Source of the DNA: Bimuria novae-zelandiae CBS 107.79
Lineage: Eukaryota > Ascomycota > Dothideomycetes > Pleosporales > Didymosphaeriaceae
Direction: 5' to 3'
Assembly: GCA_010015655.1 (NCBI GenBank)
Contig: ML976658.1
Coordinates: 1,489,366 to 1,543,209 of the forward strand
Length of the DNA: 53,844 nucleotides
Shown here: one piece after another, positions 1-10,714 of the stretch
How positions within the stretch are numbered: the first letter of the stretch is position 1
How the letters are laid out: each line of letters starts with the position of its first letter
Position numbers and translations under genes: made by a program
Notes under the pieces: generated by a model
The model's input: the letters and a program-made list of their open reading frames with translations, nothing else
Told to the model about the DNA's origin: nothing
Databases searched by the model: none

Positions 1-180
1 AGAAAGAAGCTCAAAAGGCAGCAGCAGCAGCAGCAGCAGCGCTTACTCTTAAGTCTATGTGTACTAAGTGGCAAATATAATTGTTGTCGTTGAAAAATCG
101 CGATTCAAAATAGTGTGGCTATCTTAGTTAGGGTGGTCGAGAAGTATACGTGGCCGAAAAGTATATGGCCGAGCTTAGAT
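1..180 (+). other. possible 3' end of a pogo/Fot1-like DNA transposon
   Basis: A basic, glutamine-rich frame is open from base 1, runs through a (CAG)7 tract at 19-39 and stops at about 97. It is followed by a tandem motif of the type GGTGGTCGAGAAGTATACG / GTGGCCGAAAAGTATATGG at about 132-176. A Lys/Gln-rich tail followed by subterminal tandem repeats resembles the 3' end of pogo/Fot1-type elements, but the catalytic part would lie outside the window. The assignment is inference from layout only. Confidence 0.3.
19..39. repeat. (CAG)7 microsatellite
   Basis: Seven uninterrupted CAG units. On the plus strand they read as seven glutamines in the frame open from base 1. Confidence 0.85.
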
Positions 181-444
181 GGAATCAAGATGCGCGACTT
201 TTGAAGTTGCTACCCCTGCAGGAATCCCTGCTGCACGTGACGGCCGACTTTATTGAGATTACCCTTTGTATCTTCTCACTTTCTCCCTATATTAACACCC
301 AAACTAGTTGTGGCGAACAGTACGTAGGCTTTGGCTACAACTTTTTGGCTGCAAGCCCACTGCATCAACTGGGGTCTCTAAAGTACAGAGACACCCGTCT
401 GAGGGAGCAACTTCGCATGTCTATAGTAATCTAGGCAATAGGTA

Positions 445-1982
445 CGGAGGAGCCTTTCAAAAGTCCTTGCTAGCGCCGACAGGGATATCTTAGCCATAAC
501 CCAGATCCGGCAACTGCTCCGAGCCAACGTGGCCTTTGCGCCCTCAGCTCTTTTGTAGAGCTACTCTCTACAGTAAATCTATACTATTCTACTCTATCAT
601 GGCTCCCTACGATATCCCTACTCGTGCGCTTATTGTAAGCCTTAAGGCTACTGGCAAGTCTAGTAATGAGATCTATGAACTGACAAGGATCCCGACGCGG
701 ACGATTGATTCGATATACGGCCGAGCTATCGCACGAGGTTTTGACCCAGCCCTGCGGCCACTTATAATCAATAATCGCTACCTTGAAGATGCCCCGCGCT
801 CTGGTAGACCGTCAAAGCGAGCTGAGGTCTCTGAGAAGGTTGTCAATACTGTACGCACCGACCGCTACGGACGAGAGAAGTCGTGCGCTGATATTGCTGG
901 TACGCTTAGCCAACAAGGCTTCAATATATCAGCTACGTCAGTATGGAGGATCCTACGGGCAGCGGGATTCAAGAAGACCAAACCGACGAGGAAGCCTGGG
1001 TTGACGAAGAAAATGAAGGAAGAGCGACTTAAGTGGTGCCTTCAACATCGCGATTGGACAATAGAGGACTGGAAGAATGTTATTTGGTCTGACGAGACGT
1101 CGGTCGTTCTTCTTCATAGACGAGGGGGGTACCGAGTATGGCGGAAAGTAGACGAAGCCTTCGTACGCAGCTGTATTCGTGAGAGATGGAAAGGCTATTC
1201 CGAATTCATGTTCTGGGGCTGCTTCTCCTACGATCAGCGGGGGCCCTGCCATTGCTGGACACCAGAGACAAAGCAAGAGAAAGAAGCTGCTATTAAAAAA
1301 TTGAAGAGCTGAATCAAAAACTTGAGCCTATTATGAAAGAGCAGTGGGAGCTTGAGACTGGTATCTGGCGCCTTGGTCTGCGTACAAAGCCTGGCAAGCG
1401 GCCCCAATGGAAGTGGAATACAAAAACTGGCAAGCTCAGCCGAGGCCGAGGATCAGGATCAGGAATTGACTGGTATCGATATCAGACAACTATCTTATAT
1501 CCAAAGCTGATTCCTTTTGCAAAGCAATGTCAAGCTGAACGGCCAGGAACAGTTGTTCAAGAGGATAAGGCACCTGCCCATAATCACTACGTACAGAGCT
1601 ATATATATAGCTGGGAGGGCGTTCAGCGATTACTCTGGTGTGGGAACTCGCCCGATTTGAACGCGATTGAGCCTTGCTGGCCATGGATGAAGAGGCGTAC
1701 TACAAAGAAAGGGGCGCCAAAGAGTCGAGCAGAAGCAATACGTGCATGGGAGCAGTGCTGGAAGGAGCTACCTCAGGATAAGATTCAGGCATGGATTGAA
1801 CGTATTCCTATTCATATTCAGAAGATTATTGAACTTGAAGGCGGCAACGAGTACAAGGAAGGTCGAAATATTGGTAGAGTTAGATAACTGCTATACAAAT
1901 CGGACGTATTTGCCGTATTTGGAAACCCCCCTGTCGTGTGGCGCTTACCCCTGTCAGCAAGGACTTTTGAAAGGCTCCTCCG
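445..1982 (+). mobile_element. Tc1/mariner element with 27-bp perfect inverted ends
   Basis: The left end (445-471) and the right end (1956-1982) are exact reverse complements over 27 bp, starting CGGAGGAGCCTTTC. Each is flanked directly by TA (443-444 and 1983-1984), the target duplication expected for the Tc1/mariner superfamily. The 1,538-bp element encodes one transposase-like product on the plus strand. Its ends are perfect and its coding region carries only one visible break, so it looks like a recent insertion that largely escaped RIP, unlike the neighbouring relic at 2340-3320. Confidence 0.93.
599..1887 (+). pseudogene. Tc1/mariner transposase, single frameshift
   Basis: From ATG 599 the first frame encodes an N-terminal helix-turn-helix region (motifs SNEIYELTRIPTRTI and SATSVWRILRAAGFKK) and the first catalytic Asp in VIWSDETS. 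It stops at 1312. The protein continues in another frame with the second Asp in VVQEDKAPAHN and the third acid in LNAIEPCWPWMK, ending at 1887. The break lies at an A6 run near 1294-1299, where one missing A accounts for the shift. All three DDE/D positions are present, so a recent inactivation or an assembly error in the homopolymer are the main explanations. Programmed frameshifting is less likely. Confidence 0.88.
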
Positions 1983-1984
1983 TA

Positions 1985-2340
1985 CATGCATCACATATGC
2001 ACGGCAACATCAAACAGAAACACAATTATATAGCCATGGGAAAACTACATGCTGAACTGAAAGAGCGACGGAGGCGGGCGGTCCGTTATTCACCTTCTAA
2101 GCCGCGATCGAGAAGGCATTGTAGTTCCGTTCTCCTCTTTCCAGGCAACTTCTCAAGGCAATCGAGAGCGCTTGGTCTTGGACGAGGAAGCGAAGGATCG
2201 TTGCGTTTCACGAGGGGTAAACAACTGGAATCCCCCCGGAGTGCCGGGGTGGTTTGCCGAGGTGGGTCCATGAGTCCCTGAGGGCCTGGCAAAGCTCCCT
2301 TGTTCGCGCTCTCCGTACATCTCTGCACTTCCCAATGCCT
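1985..2340. other. no recognisable gene
   Basis: Moderately GC-rich sequence between the mariner element and an AT-rich relic. Short frames exist on both strands but none has a motif or a plausible splice pattern. Nothing further is seen. Confidence 0.4.
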
Positions 2341-3320
2341 AAGAGAGCAGGGTTGTCAACAAACAAATGTGCTTCAAAATTTTGATTTGATTTTGTTTGA
2401 TTTTTTAAATTTAAACAAACAAATCTTCTGTGCGCCAGATTAATAAACAAATTTAAAATAATAGGCTTCTCTATTTAAATATTTTAAGTTTGTTTAAAAA
2501 TAGCTGTTAGACCTGTTGCAGCCTAGCCCTACTATATAACGTAATATTAGCTAAATAATCGCGTACTTCCCGCGTACACAGCGTGTTAACGCTTAACTTA
2601 CCTATGTTCCTTACTTTAGCCTGCCTATATAGCTTACTTTTTCGCGCCTTTGCACACACACGTTTACGCCTATTATACCTCTAAAACAAAGCTATAAGTC
2701 TGCTAAGGCAGTTAAACCTGCACCTAAACGTCCTTATCGTGCGCCTAAGCCCTTATAAAAGGTGCGCTAAAGCATTAATAGTTAGCTAACTAAGCGCGAT
2801 AGTACGCCTAAGCCTTTATCTACATAGCCTGTAGAGCCACTTACAGAGCTACTAAACACGCCGCCAACCCAGCCGAAGCCGCTGCTAGATGCTTCACCCC
2901 AGCGAGCATCTCCACGCCAGAACATGCAGCTAGCCATTCCCGAAGCCTTATAAAATAGCGATAACGTTGCCTGGGAGTCGTAATTAATGCTTAACAGGTC
3001 TAAGGTATTTATAACGTAGCTAATAGCTGGCTTTAACGTAGTAATAGAGATAATAATAGAGGTGGCTCCTACTCCTGAGGAGGGCTAGGCTAGTAACTAC
3101 AATAGCTATAACTTTAATAGATTAAATAGTATAGTAAAGCTACTTACTACGCTAAAGAGTAATACTAGCTAGATCTATAAGCATGGCTATCGCGTGTAGA
3201 AGAAGAATACATATAAGCTAGAGTAGCTCTACTTTATATATAGGTACTACTACACGCGCAATCTCCCTGGGGCTGTACACTAAATAATAAAGTAAACAAT
3301 CAGACGGCAAGCCTGCATCA
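2340..3320 (+). pseudogene. AT-rich RIP-mutated transposon relic, possibly hAT
   Basis: The segment is dense in TAG, CTA and TTA and poor in CA/TG, while CG dinucleotides persist, which is the CpA-to-TpA RIP pattern. Around 3170-3290 the plus strand reads through many stops as a Tyr/Cys-like finger (YKHGYRV ... YFIYRYYYTRNLPGAVH). Changing TAC back to TGC there would give a C-x2-C spacing like the BED-type finger of fungal hAT transposases. No ends or target duplication were found. The hAT assignment is tentative; the RIP signature is clear. Confidence 0.5.
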
Positions 3321-4640
3321 GGAAATGGATGCATCTCGTTCGGGCAATCCGGGCCTCGCTTACGGCTTTCGCGCTACGCTCGAACGGGTAATCGGTCTCG
3401 ACGTCCACCATAAAGGGCCCTCCCTTCGCCGTCATTTTCCCTCTCTCCCCTCACCTTTTTCTCTCTACTCCCATCCCTCCGTCCCCACTCTCCTCGTCAG
3501 CGCCAGCTGCTCCTATTGGGGCCTCAGCAATCCCTTGTGAGGCATTTTTCTCGAATCTCCGCCGCCGTCCAACATCGCACTAGCCTTGCACCGTGTCTCT
3601 CATTTCACCCCTGTGCGGACTGTGCCGCCCAGCCCTTCATCTCCAGTGATGGCTACTGCTGAAGCTGCTTGTGCGCTCACATCCGCAAGCGTTTGGCAGC
3701 CCATCGGCCTTCCATTCTCTCATTCTCTCACGCTCTCTCGCACTTGAGCACTCTTCGCTTCTCCATGTAAGCCCTCTCCCCTCTCTCGCAAGATGCTCGC
3801 TCATCCTATGCTAGCGGCAGCTGCGGAAGAAGGGAGAACATCCCTACCTGTCACACAGGCAGCACCGCCGTGCGCGATCCCGCAACTCGTCTTCCCCTGC
3901 TCCGGACTCGCCGATGGCAATTACCACGCCCTGCCTTATTCCTGTTTTCGGCGAACAATGTACAGCACTCACGCCATTGTCTCAGCTCTGATACTCACAT
4001 ACTGCGCCCCGCTCCTTCGGTTGAATACGCTGGGCCAATCGTTCGCTCAGCTACCGTGTCCCGCTCCTGGCTCCATCTCTCGGCGGTGACGCGGCCATCC
4101 ACTCGCATGACGCATTAATTTGGCCCTCCTGGCGTCTGCATCAGCGCCGTGGTTACGGCAGGATGCTCCGACCCGCATGAGATATACGGCGTTGCTGTAA
4201 CATCGCAATGCAACCAGCAGGGTGCCTGGAAGCTGGCAGCTGACAGCTCGGAGATGGGGTCGGGCATGCCGTGAGAGGTGAATGACGCCTCGCAGACCAA
4301 TCATCTGAAGGCACAGGGCACCGTCGGCGAGAATTACGCATTCATGCGTTATCTGGCACGGACTTCGTCCGACGTACAGAGGGCGTTCGACGATCGAAGA
4401 AGGAGCTGGCGATCGGCGGTTTCGTTTGAAATGAGATGGATTCTTGACCAGCTGAAAGATGCACACGACCGCGTTGTAACGACCCTTTGCTGGCCAATCG
4501 CCAAATGAGCTAGGCTGACCCTTGATACGACGTTACCTCCACAGCGCCTGCGAGAGCGCGATAACACGGTCGTCTCGGAGACGCCGAGGCCGACGGGCCT
4601 CGAGTCGTCCTCGCTCACCCTGCAGACGGCGTCCTTGCAC
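3320..4640. other. non-coding stretch with pyrimidine-rich tracts
   Basis: Contains long C/T-rich runs (3420-3500, 3700-3790) and several short frames with no recognisable domain. The region 4278-4508 holds a 76-codon frame without any known motif. I see no gene that I can support. Confidence 0.4.
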
Positions 4641-4811
4641 TGCCCGCTCCGACCGTTTCTGCGCTAGATGCGGCATTTATGCGGGCTCTTCACGATCCTC
4701 CCTCTCGGGCGGCGGTGTGGGCCGTGGCACATAAAGCGACACTCAGTCCGGAGAGGGAGAGCGACGTCTCTCAATCTCTTCACAGATTCGCCAGCAGGTC
4801 GCTATACCAAA
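4640..4811 (+). promoter_or_regulatory. promoter of SANT/Myb copy A, shared with copy C
   Basis: This stretch resembles 26897-27054 upstream of the intact copy C. Shared blocks appear in the same order: CGCTCCG, GCATTTATGC, GGCCGTGrCATA.AAGC, then the start codon with the following CCTCCTCTTGCAGCACC. In copy A the TATA-like box reads CATAAAGC (about 4730). The shared order indicates a duplicated gene including its promoter. Confidence 0.6.
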
Positions 4812-6034
4812 ATGGCCTCCTCTTGCAGCACCTTCTCACTAGCACCTTCGCTTCCTATGAAAATCGTTCCATACGTTCCCCTGGCGCGCAAGCACAAGCC
4901 AAAATCCAAGGCTAATGCAAAGGCGACAACCAGGACGGCAGGATATAACCTTTCTAAAGCCGACTCCTTCAAAGACCGTGGAGAGTGGTTCGACATCGAT
5001 GATTTCCCAATGCCGGATTCTAATGCATCGCGCTCTTTCGATCCGGGAGTACCTGCTCCGTTCAGAGACGGGGACTCTTCCGGTTCGAGATCAAGGTATT
5101 ACCCACCATTGAACGTTACAAGCAAACAGAACCCAGCTGATATATGGATGTAGACGTGGTCGGTAATCTTGACGTCGCCCCCTTTCCGGAGAAACTAGAG
5201 CATTGCCAGCTTAGCCGGGATTCGCTTGACGAAGGAGGGACCGACCACGCCACAAGCATCGCGAAGACGAATTTGGCTATGAACGGGTTGGTTGGTGGGA
5301 GCAGTCCGGGTAGGTATGCGAGTGGATTGCGGTGCTAGTTTACTAATTGGCGATAGAATTTCCTTTACTTTTAGAGGGCGACGCAGCCGAAGAACACCAC
5401 AGTACAACGCACGTCGAGCCCAGCAACGGAGCGTCAGACTATCGAGGGAACGGTTTCTACGCGGCTGCTAGCAACGAAAGATACCGTACCGGACAGCATG
5501 GCGATCTCGACGCAGCTGGCATGTGCGCCCTCTCCGTAGAGGACATGGAAGGTATTCGGCATGGTGAGTAGTGTTCCAGCACCAGTTAAGGAGCCCATTC
5601 TAACATCTTTAAAAGGGGGATCGCCGGTGGCGGACGGACCACGCTTCGGCGACGTCAGCGTAACGAGCAAACCGTCGTTAACACGCAAACGAACGGACCC
5701 TTCATCTGCTGATACAATAATCTCCTCGGCAGAAGTGCCGGACGTTATGTCAGAACCGGAGCCGGAAGACACTCGTTCGGCGAAGCGGCGAAGGCCGGCT
5801 AAACAACGGGCTGAGAGCCTCATACTCGATCCTGTATCCACACCCAAGTCAACACCTCTGCGGACCCCTAGCGGCCCAGTTTCCCGTTCCAGGGCCAGCA
5901 ATGAGCCTAGTCCCAGCCCTCTCGGCAGTGACAGCAAAGGCGATGGTGCTGGAACAGGCCAGTTCCCAAATGACCTTCTCGAAGAGAGCGGCGACGATAG
6001 CGCATATATTCAGGGAACAGTCGAGGAGCTTCTG
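4812..6034 (+). pseudogene. SANT/Myb-like protein, copy A (frameshifted, 3' truncated)
   Basis: The ATG at 4812 opens a product close to copy C (shared N-terminus SLPMKIVPYxP, then a Lys-rich stretch). The first exon hits a TAG at 5151-5153, and the match to copy C resumes in another frame (VDVVGN... SLDEGGTDHATS), so one small indel near 5140 breaks it. The two introns of copy C are kept at equivalent places and phases: 5310-5356 (branch TACTAAT) and 5564-5615 (branch CTAAC). Exon 3 keeps the LTRKRT, AKRRRP and STPLRTPSGP motifs, but similarity stops near 6034, before the central domain and the C-terminal SANT/Myb region. Dehydrogenase sequence follows at once. Two separate defects make function unlikely. 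Confidence 0.82.
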
Positions 6035-6075
6035 CATTCTCTCATGTGTTGTACGCCTCCTTCACGTACGACCCC

Positions 6076-7125
6076 ATGAAGTTCTACATCATGGGTGCGA
6101 GCGCCGGTTATAGTCTCTCTCCAGCGATGCACAACGCTGCATACAAGGTGTGCGGGATGCCTCATCGCTTCGAGAGACTTCAAACCTCTTCACTAAACAC
6201 TCTGCAAGAGTTGGTTCAAGACCCCAATTTCGGCGGAACAGCGATAAGCCAACCTTTTAAGCTCGAAGTCATATCGCTAGTGCATTCGATGAGTCGGCAT
6301 GCACGAGCAATAGGCGCAGTGAACACACTGGTCCCTGTACGGCATCTGAATGAAGATGGCAGCATCCCAGGCGACCTCGAATTATTCATGGAGCGCAATC
6401 AGTCTGGCCCAATTAAGGCCTTGTATGGAGATAATACGGACTGGATAGGCATACGGTCATGTATAAGGAGAGGATTGTCTCCCGCGAATGCGGTGCGGCC
6501 AACAACGAGCGGGCTCGTCATCGGTGCTGGTGGCATGGCCCGCGCTGCCGTTTACGCGATGCTTCAACTTGGTGTGAAGAACATCGTTGTACACAACCGC
6601 ACACAGGAAAACTCAGAGAAGTTGGTAGCACATGTCGAGCGTCTGGTCTCGTCGGCATCAAGCACTGGCCTGCTGCCCTCGGTGGCTCACGGTGCACATC
6701 CAATGTTCCGTATCCTTCCATCGCTCGACGATGTCTGGCCGACAGACCTCCGTCCACCAACAATCATACTCTCCTGCATTCCGACGCATCCCATCGGAGA
6801 TGCACCAGCGCCTAGCTTCACGCTGCCGAAGCAGTGGATGCACAGTCCGTCTGGAGGTGTGGTGATTGAGCTTGCTTACCGGACGCTCAACACGCCGCTG
6901 ATGAAGCAGATCCGTGAGGAGACGTCAGGTGCGTGGGTATGCTTGGACGGGCTAGACCTCTTGCCCGAACAGGGCTTCGCGCAATTCGAGTTGTATACGG
7001 GGAAGAGAGCACCAAGGAGGGTGATGCGCGAGGAGGTGTTGCGGGCGTGGACGGACGAACAAGGGCAGTCTGATCCAGTGATGGTGCAGACCAGGTTAGA
7101 GGCGATTGATGATCAGGAGCCGTAG
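6076..7125 (+). CDS. shikimate/quinate dehydrogenase-like domain protein, probably 5' truncated
   Basis: A 349-aa frame matches the AroE-type shikimate dehydrogenase fold that also forms the last domain of fungal AROM and of the quinate-pathway repressor QutR/Qa-1S. Visible are the substrate loop GYSLSPAMHN (11-20), the catalytic Lys in ISQPFK (K62), the Asn in GAVNT (N83), the catalytic Asp in GDNTDW (D122), the nucleotide loop GAGGMARAA, and HNRT after it. The usual NVT before the Lys is AIS here. Family-like residues (ASFTYDPMKF) continue upstream of the ATG, and the sequence then runs directly into the broken SANT/Myb copy A. This suggests that a longer multidomain gene lost its 5' part. 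A stand-alone enzyme starting at 6076 remains possible. Confidence 0.8.
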   Translation: MKFYIMGASAGYSLSPAMHNAAYKVCGMPHRFERLQTSSLNTLQELVQDPNFGGTAISQPFKLEVISLVHSMSRHARAIGAVNTLVPVRHLNEDGSIPGDLELFMERNQSGPIKALYGDNTDWIGIRSCIRRGLSPANAVRPTTSGLVIGAGGMARAAVYAMLQLGVKNIVVHNRTQENSEKLVAHVERLVSSASSTGLLPSVAHGAHPMFRILPSLDDVWPTDLRPPTIILSCIPTHPIGDAPAPSFTLPKQWMHSPSGGVVIELAYRTLNTPLMKQIREETSGAWVCLDGLDLLPEQGFAQFELYTGKRAPRRVMREEVLRAWTDEQGQSDPVMVQTRLEAIDDQEP

Positions 7126-7412
7126 CAAGTACTGCAAGTTGTATGCAAATCATGTATCATGAGCAAACAGGGCATTGTTTGTGTACTTACCAAGCGAGCC
7201 ATCCCAGCGTCGATCAGTTGTACTCTTTACCACCCGGCTGTATGGGTGCACGTGCCATGGAAAGCGCAGTGGACCACCGGCAAGCGACGCGTCTCTAGCA
7301 CAGCAACGAGCAAACAATTCACACGTCGCGCCGCCCCACGCACGCGTTTTTTTGGGTACTTCTACAGTTTCCTCGTGCTCGGCATGCATAGACAGGGCGC
7401 TACTGCCCGCCA

Positions 7413-9940
7413 ATGAGTTCGCGCCGGGCCAACCAGCCACTCTCCCCGCTTTCGACCAAAGTCGCGCACACGCTCGACACACGCCCCCATGGGCACCTCA
7501 CCATGTCCTACCCGGCCCAGGTTGAGACGTAAAACGCGGATGAGTCACTGTCGTTGACATCCCTCGAGAACGATGCCGACGACTTCGACCGCCGCATGAT
7601 ACAAACCGCCCGTGACGAGCGCCTGCTGAACGATGCGCGGACGGGCAAGGTGCAGGCCTTCAGGAAGGCGCGTACACATCCTCGCGTGGGCGTGACTCTG
7701 GAGAACCTGGAACGTCACAATGCTAAGAACAATGTTGCGCTGGGCCCCAACGCGCAGCGCAAGTTTGGCAGTCCGCCCAGTAGCAGCGGCTCGACTCGGT
7801 CGGATCCGGCGCTGAATGTACCCAGTGGATGGGGGAGGAAAGGGCGGGTGAGGAGGGGCTGGATGCGGACCATCACAGCCGAGGAGCCGGCCGCGCAGGA
7901 AGACACGGTGGGAAGCATTGCGCGCGACCCAGAGGAGACGCCCGGGCGGGACTTCGGTGCAGACGAGCCGCGCCAGTCCATCGAGGCGAGCCCACTTTCG
8001 CACAAGAGCTCCGTACACGGCACGCCTGCCTCTACGCGTGGGCGAGGCATTGAAGACTAGAGTTTTGATATGAACGAAGCCTCACTCATCGCATCCACGC
8101 CTTACCTCCCACGAAATACGGTGCTGGATGACATACGGCAGAGAGAGATAGAGTCTTTGAAGGAGCAAGGAGTGGCGACGAACCGGTTGGACAAGATGAG
8201 GGAAAGTTCACCGGAAGAGCTGCGACGGCCACGCTCTACATCAGCGAAATCTGCAACCGACCGGGAAGAGAGTGGAGGAAAGGAGCAGGCAAACACTGTT
8301 GGGGTACATTTGCCAGAGTCGCGTATTCAAAAACGGACTAACTCGTGGCAGACTGTTGGGAAGGCGCCTGTGGTCACGGGAGAAAGCATTGAAAATTCGC
8401 CCATAATTGTGTATAAAAAGAGCTCGGAGACAGTCGGCATGGTAGACAGTCGGCTTCTTGCCAATGCTCAAGCAAATCCGAGACGGCCTTACTACCGGAG
8501 GGAAGATTCACACGATCTGTTGCGTCGATTAGCGAGGGCGTCGAGCACGCCGAGTCCCGGTAGAGTCGAGACTTCGCGCCCGCAGCCAGACAGTTCTTCG
8601 CGGAATGGTACAACGAGAACTTCTCCACTAGCTTCGTCTGAGAAACCAGCTTCTGATGCTCCTACGGCCCACAACGATCGGTCTAGTAAAACGTACACGC
8701 ATCAGAAGCCATCTGATGAAAGACCTGTAGAGGACTTTGATGCAACGCCAGCACCAGAGGACCAGACGATCCTGGACCCTAAAACACCAGTGGTGACAGG
8801 AGCTTGGGTAAACACCATGATAGACACGCCAGCACCCGAAACAAATCAAAAACCTACTGAATCATCACAACCCTCCTCCACATCGCCTCAAAGACACAGC
8901 CCCAAGAAGAAATCGACCCAGGATCCCCAACCCGCTTCATCCACAGAGGGTGAGCAAAGGCCAGTTGTACCACCCCAAGTTGTGAAGCCCAATCTACCAG
9001 GCTCCGTTCTAGAAGCAATCGTCGAAGAAGCAAAAACGGAAGCAAAAGCGAGCGGCTTTCGACGGTCCACTGACTATGGAGATTTGACCATCAACTCGCT
9101 CGAGGAGTTGATAGCGCCAGTTGCAGATGCTTCTGATTCCGGCGAACCGGACGAAGATACGCTGGGTCTCGAGGTTCCCACAGACAAACCTCGCACCGAG
9201 ACCGAGCGACGGCGCCGAGAAGAACTGCTTTACATCCAAAAAATGGACCAGAAGCTCCGATCCACGCGGACCAGTCCCCGCGACACCAACCGCGGCATGC
9301 GAAGGGTGGAAGAACAAATGGAACGCAACGAGGAACAGCATAGTGAAAGGAATATAGGCAGTGCCGTACCAGGACCAGGTGGAAAAGTCGTATACCGGGA
9401 AGTGTGTCCCTGCGTCGCCAGCGGCGGTCATCAATTCTCCCTCTGGAAAGCTTTCAAGCTCTGCTTTTACGACGAGAGCTTGAAGCCCAAGCGCCGAGGC
9501 TGGGGCCTCACTCTCTTCAGCATAGCCCTCATTTCCTTCCTCGCTTGGTTCGTGGCGGAAAACATTGCTTGGTGCGATTCCCTCTCTCCCTCTCCCACCT
9601 GTGCTAACGACACGCTAGCGAAATATGGGGTCACTACACCCATGCCACCTCCTACAAGGGCTACGGCGTCGTCTGGGGCGCCCCCGAATTCCCCTACGTC
9701 CTACCCACCATGACGTATCGGGCGTTCATCAAGCCATGGTGGCGCCCTCTATGGACGTTTTTACTTGGGATGTGGCGGGCCATGGGCGGGAGCGGTGCAG
9801 AGCATGCACATGCGTCCATGGCCAGGCCTACGGCGACGAGGATCGCAGAGCGGATCATGGTGAGGGACCAAGCGCGGATGGCGTTCGAAGAGGAGGCTGC
9901 GACGATATTGGGGATGGCGGGGGATGAGGTTGTGAGGTAG
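7413..9940 (+). pseudogene. conserved-looking single-pass membrane protein, two in-frame stops
   Basis: One frame runs from ATG 7413 (start MSSRRANQPLSP) to the donor at 9571, then after a 47-bp intron (9572-9618, branch GCTAACGAC, acceptor CTAG) to TAG 9938-9940, about 826 codons. The N-terminal third is charged (DDFDRRMIQTARDERLLN). The middle is Pro/Ser/Thr-rich and disordered. The C-terminus has a conserved-looking block FKLCFYDESLKPKRRGW, one hydrophobic segment (LTLFSIALISFLAWFVAE) and a tail GAPEFPYVLPTMTYRAF. TAA at 7530-7532 and TAG at 8058-8060 interrupt the frame with no shift; both follow from C-to-T in CAA or CAG. A 48-bp intron (8013-8060) could remove the second stop but lacks a good branch site, and none fits the first. 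Shape suggests a nuclear-envelope or ER protein; I do not recognise the family with certainty. Confidence 0.7.
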
Positions 9941-10714
9941 TTGACTGACTGCATTGGAAGGACATGGCGTTTTTGACGTTAGCGCGGCGTCTTCTTGGGT
10001 TCTTGATTGGCTGCATTGTTGATGCATTGTTACTGAGGGTGACTTGACTTGGATAGGGAAACTCATGGGGTATTCTTGCAGGGTATGCCTGCTTGGGTGC
10101 GTACAGTGGGAAATTCAATCCATTTGCGCTCCCGTTCTCATATCTATGTGGCAGGTACTGACGCATCTAGTGACTGCACCGAAAACTTACAATGCAGGAG
10201 TTCTGTTACTTCCACCGGTCACAGTGGCCGGCGTAAGAAATAGGGCCCCTGCAATTGTATTACGCCGCAAGTCAACCTAGAATAGGTTCCAACGTTCCTA
10301 TTTCTTACGCCGATAACTGTGGGTGTAAGGGTCGCGTGCTGGAGTAGTGAGGGATTGGGAAGTGGACCATTCCAAGGTATCCATCCAACCTCGATCCTCT
10401 CTTTACACTTCCACTCTGCTTAATTCTTTTACCTCAAGACCATGGTTCATCTATAAGGTACAGCATCCACCCTCTTCTAATAGTGTCCAGCTCTTACTAA
10501 ATCATCGTCAACATACTGCACTATCCCATTTGCAGGCGGTCTACCATATTACTTCACTGTGTTCATGTGTTGAATTGAAATCAATGTGTAATTTCATCAA
10601 TTCATTATATCTCCACCTGAGAAGGCTCGGAGCTCATAGATAACCCAGATGCGCAACTCACACCAAGCATCCGTTGTAAAATCTACGTCGACGTCATCCC
10701 ATTAATTGTATCAG
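9941..10714. other. intergenic region, no gene seen
   Basis: Lies between the converging membrane-protein gene (plus) and the DUF1275 gene (minus). Apart from the small inverted repeat at 10229-10312, no coding or RNA feature is supported. Confidence 0.5.
10229..10312. repeat. 84-bp element with perfect 16-bp inverted ends (MITE-like)
   Basis: CGGCGTAAGAAATAGG at 10229-10244 is exactly inverted at 10297-10312, with 52 bp between. A third, partial copy of the end motif (TTACGCCG) sits inside at about 10260. It could be a tiny non-autonomous DNA element or a hairpin. No clear target duplication flanks it. Confidence 0.7.
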
